From Bacteroidota bacterium (GTDB lineage: Bacteria; Bacteroidota; Bacteroidia; 2-12-FULL-35-15), in the NCBI GenBank assembly GCA_025963775.1, contig JAOQAD010000031.1, positions 26,203-90,202 of the forward strand: a DNA stretch of 64,000 bases, read 5' to 3'. Positions within the stretch are counted from its first letter, which is position 1. Every line of letters begins with the position of its first letter. The translations under genes were made by a program, and so were the position numbers. The notes under the pieces are model-generated. The model was not told the origin of the DNA. It saw nothing but the letters and a program-made list of their open reading frames with translations, and made no database searches. This document shows positions 62,107 through 64,000 of this stretch, piece by piece.

Positions 62107-62143
62107 CTCTCCCTCTCCTTTGGAGAGGGCCGGGGTGAGGTTT
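62107..62143 (+). repeat. CCCTCTCC/GGAGAGGG palindromic repeat between DUF3098 and uppP
   Basis: The core CTCTCCCTCTCCTTTGGAGA continues GGGCCGGGGTGAGGTTTA. The tail ends at the stop codon of the DUF3098 gene, as the queA copy does at 58622. No T run follows on the minus strand, so it is not an obvious terminator here. Confidence 0.8.
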
Positions 62144-62384
62144 AGTCTTTCGGACGTTTCATGATCCCGAAAAGCACCACTACGAATCCTGCCAGTATCA
62201 CGATCGGGGAAAGTGTGACCCTCCTGAAGCTGAAGATCTCATCTGCATTGAATTTTGTAGGATCATCCGAACCGCCGCCGATCATCAGCAAGTAGCCGAT
62301 CACAACAATCACAACACCTGCGATCAGGATCTGGTAATTTTCTCTTCCAAATGCAAAACCCGGTTTTTTAGTCTCTTTACTCAT
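62142..62384 (-). CDS. DUF3098 family membrane protein
   Basis: 80 residues, two membrane helices: NYQILIAGVVIVVIGYLLMI, then SPIVILAGFVVVLFGIM, with the conserved loop GGGSDDPTKFNADEIFSFRR between. The length and pattern match DUF3098, found beside ftsX in Bacteroidota. It may assist FtsX or the division machinery, by association only. Confidence 0.93.
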   Translation of the reverse strand: MSKETKKPGFAFGRENYQILIAGVVIVVIGYLLMIGGGSDDPTKFNADEIFSFRRVTLSPIVILAGFVVVLFGIMKRPKD

Positions 62385-62451
62385 TCATCAGTTTTTTAGT
62401 ATCGCAAATGTAATTAAATTTAGGAAATGGGATTGTTAAAAAAAGTTAGGT

Positions 62452-62490
62452 GCGGATAACGGATCTATACTAATCTACGAATTACGAATT
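62452..62490. repeat. ACGAAT-type dispersed repeat
   Basis: CGGATAACGGATCTATACTA is followed by ATCTACGAATTACGAATT. It is related to 13302-13380. Confidence 0.6.
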
Positions 62491-62492
62491 GT

Positions 62493-62520
62493 TGTCATCC
62501 CGAGCTTGCCCGAGGGATCT
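62493..62520 (+). repeat. GTCAT...GGATCT repeat
   Basis: GTCATCCCGAGCTTGCCCGA is followed by GGGATCT. It shares head and end with the copies at 63649 and, in an exact inverted pair, 18143. Confidence 0.6.
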
Positions 62521-62530
62521 TATTCAAAAC

Positions 62531-62574
62531 CCGCTAAATACGAATCTGTACTAATCTACGAATTTACGAATTTG
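62531..62574. repeat. ACGAAT-type dispersed repeat
   Basis: ACCCGCTAAATACGAATCTG continues with TACTAATCTACGAATTTACG and an AATT end. Third copy of this loose family. Confidence 0.6.
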
Positions 62575-62591
62575 TGCCTGGGTTGCGCGTT

Positions 62592-62614
62592 GTCATTTCG
62601 AGCGGAGTCGGGAA
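62592..62614 (+). repeat. GTCATTTCGAGC repeat, partial
   Basis: GTCATTTCGAGCGGAGTCGG followed by GAA. It is the GTCAT...GAGC head of the same loose family, without the ATCT end. The 276-base gap 62385-62660 holds nothing but these repeats. Confidence 0.5.
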
Positions 62615-62660
62615 ACGTGCGAAGGCTTAGGCTATAAATCCGTGTAATCTCTGGTGAACC

Positions 62661-63563
62661 CTAAAAATACAGCTCATCCGACTTCAGCCTCAAATACTTT
62701 CTCACCGCCAGTGAAGTGCTAACCCATGAAATGAGGATCCCGAGAATGATCACGATCCCGAACAGCGTGGCCAGCATGTTCTGATCCTGCAGCTCCGCCA
62801 GTTCCGGCATTTGCTTCTGCGCAAAGTACAGCACCCCGATCAGCATGAGGATCGCGATGATGGCGCCGTAAATGCCGTGTTTAATGCCATTGAGCACAAA
62901 GGGCCGCCGGATGAATCCCTGCGTTGCCCCTACCAGCTGCATGGTTTTTATAATAAAACGCTTGCTGTAAATGGATAAGCGGATGGTATTGTTGATCAGC
63001 GCCAGCGCAATGATCATCAGCAAAGAGCTGAAGCCGAGGATCACAAGGCTGATCTTCTGCACATTTTCATTGATGATGCTCACCAGCGATTTCTGGTAGA
63101 TCACTTCTTTCACCAGCTTGGTGTCGAGCATGTCCTTTTCGATCCAGGCAAGACTGTCGGCATTCGCATACTCCGCCTTTAAATGCACATTGATGGAAGA
63201 AAGCAGCGGGTTAAATCCAAGAAAATCGATAAAATCCTCGCCGAGGTCTTTCTGCAAACGGGCCGCAGCTTCCTCCTTCGTAATGAATTCGGTTGATTTC
63301 ACATAGTCCGAAGCATCCAGTGTTTTCTGCATTTTCGCCACATCCACATCCTTCACATTATCGTTCAGGATCACCTGGAAGCCGATGTTCTCCTTCACAT
63401 TGTTGGAAAGCTGCCGGGTGTTTAAAATGATGATCCCCAGCAAACCCAGCATGAACAGCACCAGTGAAAGGCTTACAATTGTTGTGATGGATGCCCCTGT
63501 TAACCTGCGCTTTGAATATTTATCTGACACGTTCTTTATTTTTCTGCCACTAAAATAAGTCAT
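62661..63563 (-). CDS. ftsX: Cell division permease FtsX
   Basis: 300 residues from the ATG at 63563. FtsX plan: one membrane helix (about 28-50, SITTIVSLSLVLFMLGLLGI), a large periplasmic domain (about 52-165), and three C-terminal helices. KRFIIKTMQLVGATQGFIRR carries the typical coupling motif MQLVGAT. It works with the ATPase FtsE, which is not in this window, to control cell-wall hydrolases at the septum. Confidence 0.95.
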   Translation of the reverse strand: MTYFSGRKIKNVSDKYSKRRLTGASITTIVSLSLVLFMLGLLGIIILNTRQLSNNVKENIGFQVILNDNVKDVDVAKMQKTLDASDYVKSTEFITKEEAAARLQKDLGEDFIDFLGFNPLLSSINVHLKAEYANADSLAWIEKDMLDTKLVKEVIYQKSLVSIINENVQKISLVILGFSSLLMIIALALINNTIRLSIYSKRFIIKTMQLVGATQGFIRRPFVLNGIKHGIYGAIIAILMLIGVLYFAQKQMPELAELQDQNMLATLFGIVIILGILISWVSTSLAVRKYLRLKSDELYF

Positions 63564-63648
63564 AAACACACGTGCATTTTTAACAAGCCAAATTGAAATA
63601 AACAATCAAACGTTAATAACCCTGAACGTAATACAATTTGAGCAGTTT

Positions 63649-63676
63649 GTCATCCTGAGCGCAGCGAATGGATCTT
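63649..63676 (+). repeat. GTCAT...GGATCT repeat
   Basis: GTCATCCTGAGCGCAGCGAA is followed by TGGATCTT. Same head and end as 62493-62520. Confidence 0.6.
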
Positions 63677-63888
63677 CTGCCGGTTAACTGCTCTGCTTAA
63701 CGGCCTCAGAGAGGCTAACATTTTTAAAAAAAGCACAGCTAAAATTTAGCAGTATGCTCTGCTCCCTCCTTTCAAGATGGAGCAGATGCGATTAACATTA
63801 AAAAGAAATCATGTTAAATTATTCCGAATTACTTCGTCGAAACACCTTAACTGGAATGTAGCCGGTTTAGCAGCAGGACAATTACGAA

Positions 63889-63990
63889 GCCGCGCGTGAG
63901 GCCTGAAAGCCTGCGATGCCGTGGTGCCTGTGGGAAGCGATCAGGCTTTCTTGATTTTTTGTTTCTTTTTTATCAAGAAAAAAGAAAGGA
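63889..63990. repeat. Probable dispersed repeat with a hairpin and a T/A-rich end
   Basis: TTTCTTGAT (63947-63955) pairs with ATCAAGAAA (63972-63980), within a T-rich then A-rich run. One open frame reads DQAFLIFCFFFIKKKERRN. I recall this peptide from many predicted small proteins in Bacteroidota, which suggests a dispersed non-coding element rather than a gene. This is from memory, not a search. Confidence 0.4.
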
Positions 63991-64000
63991 GAAATACAAC

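Larger units (their letters stand above)
63564..64000. other. Non-coding right end of the window with repeats
   Basis: 437 bases with no credible gene. They contain the leader of ftsX (about 63564-63610), a GTCAT...GGATCT repeat (63649-63676), and a hairpin-bearing segment (63889-63990). The segment between about 63700 and 63890 shows no feature I can name. Confidence 0.6.

Noticed and set aside
63889..64000. An open frame running off the right end (DQAFLIFCFFFIKKKERR...)
   Set aside because: The composition is T- and A-run driven, and the segment forms a hairpin. It looks like a dispersed repeat, not a gene start, although the end of the window prevents a firm statement.

Overview
The window is a chromosome segment from a member of the phylum Bacteroidota, probably a non-Bacteroides, environmental lineage of the Bacteroidia. 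The evidence is: type IX secretion (T9SS) cargo with both type A and type B C-terminal sorting domains; PorP/SprF and OmpA partners; a MurF-alanine racemase fusion; the long three-domain IspG; a DUF4271-HemD pair; an FtsX-DUF3098-UppP-TruB run; and several promoters of the Bacteroidota type (TTTG or TTG, about 20 bases, TAnnTTTG). No tRNA, rRNA, CRISPR array or classical insertion sequence was seen.

Layout. 1-8.0 kb: a truncated SBBP-repeat secreted protein, then a T9SS type B locus (PKD-repeat adhesin, PorP/SprF, OmpA-family protein). 8.2-10.9 kb: two divergent unrecognised genes, one of which has a paralogue at 24.8 kb. 11.1-15.7 kb: a TonB-dependent receptor followed by a secreted TPR-like protein, a multi-pass membrane protein, a winged-helix regulator and a 2TM protein; a perfect 19-base palindrome sits inside the receptor promoter. 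15.7-24.8 kb: a second TonB receptor, a T9SS cargo protein, a TPR-SpoIIE phosphatase, ispG and a PKD-repeat cargo protein. 24.8-31.8 kb: the paralogue of the 9.3 kb gene and three more T9SS type A cargo proteins. 31.9-41.4 kb: an EamA transporter, a MORN-repeat protein, corA, rsmI, a DUF559 nuclease-like gene bracketed by inverted repeats, an M28 peptidase, tdk and murF-alr. 41.6-50.0 kb: meaB, two glycosyltransferases, an O-antigen ligase, an S41 protease, yidD, rnpA, hemD and a DUF4271 gene. 50.3-56.5 kb: DUF5777 barrel, YceI, a cytochrome-like lipoprotein, a MORN lipoprotein, polyprenyl synthase, a 58-residue membrane protein, rlmN and a lipoprotein with a haem motif. 56.7-63.6 kb: an amidohydrolase, ispD, queA, an outer-membrane barrel, truB, uppP, DUF3098 and ftsX. 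63.6-64.0 kb: non-coding, with repeats.

How the genes fit together. The cell-surface genes (T9SS cargo, PorP, OmpA, two TonB receptors, barrels) form a surface and uptake layer. ispG, ispD, the polyprenyl synthase, uppP, murF-alr, the glycosyltransferases and the O-antigen ligase form an envelope-precursor layer (isoprenoid lipid carrier, peptidoglycan, LPS). rnpA, rlmN, rsmI, truB and queA are RNA-processing housekeeping genes.

The most striking feature beyond ordinary genes is the load of short palindromic repeats, in at least five families. Some copies have become protein-coding: one supplies the C-terminus and stop codon of the DUF559 gene, one supplies the start of the signal peptide of the M28 peptidase, and a short tandem repeat lies in frame inside the amidohydrolase. 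The DUF559 gene lies between two inverted copies of one family, which makes it the best candidate here for an undescribed repeat-plus-nuclease system.
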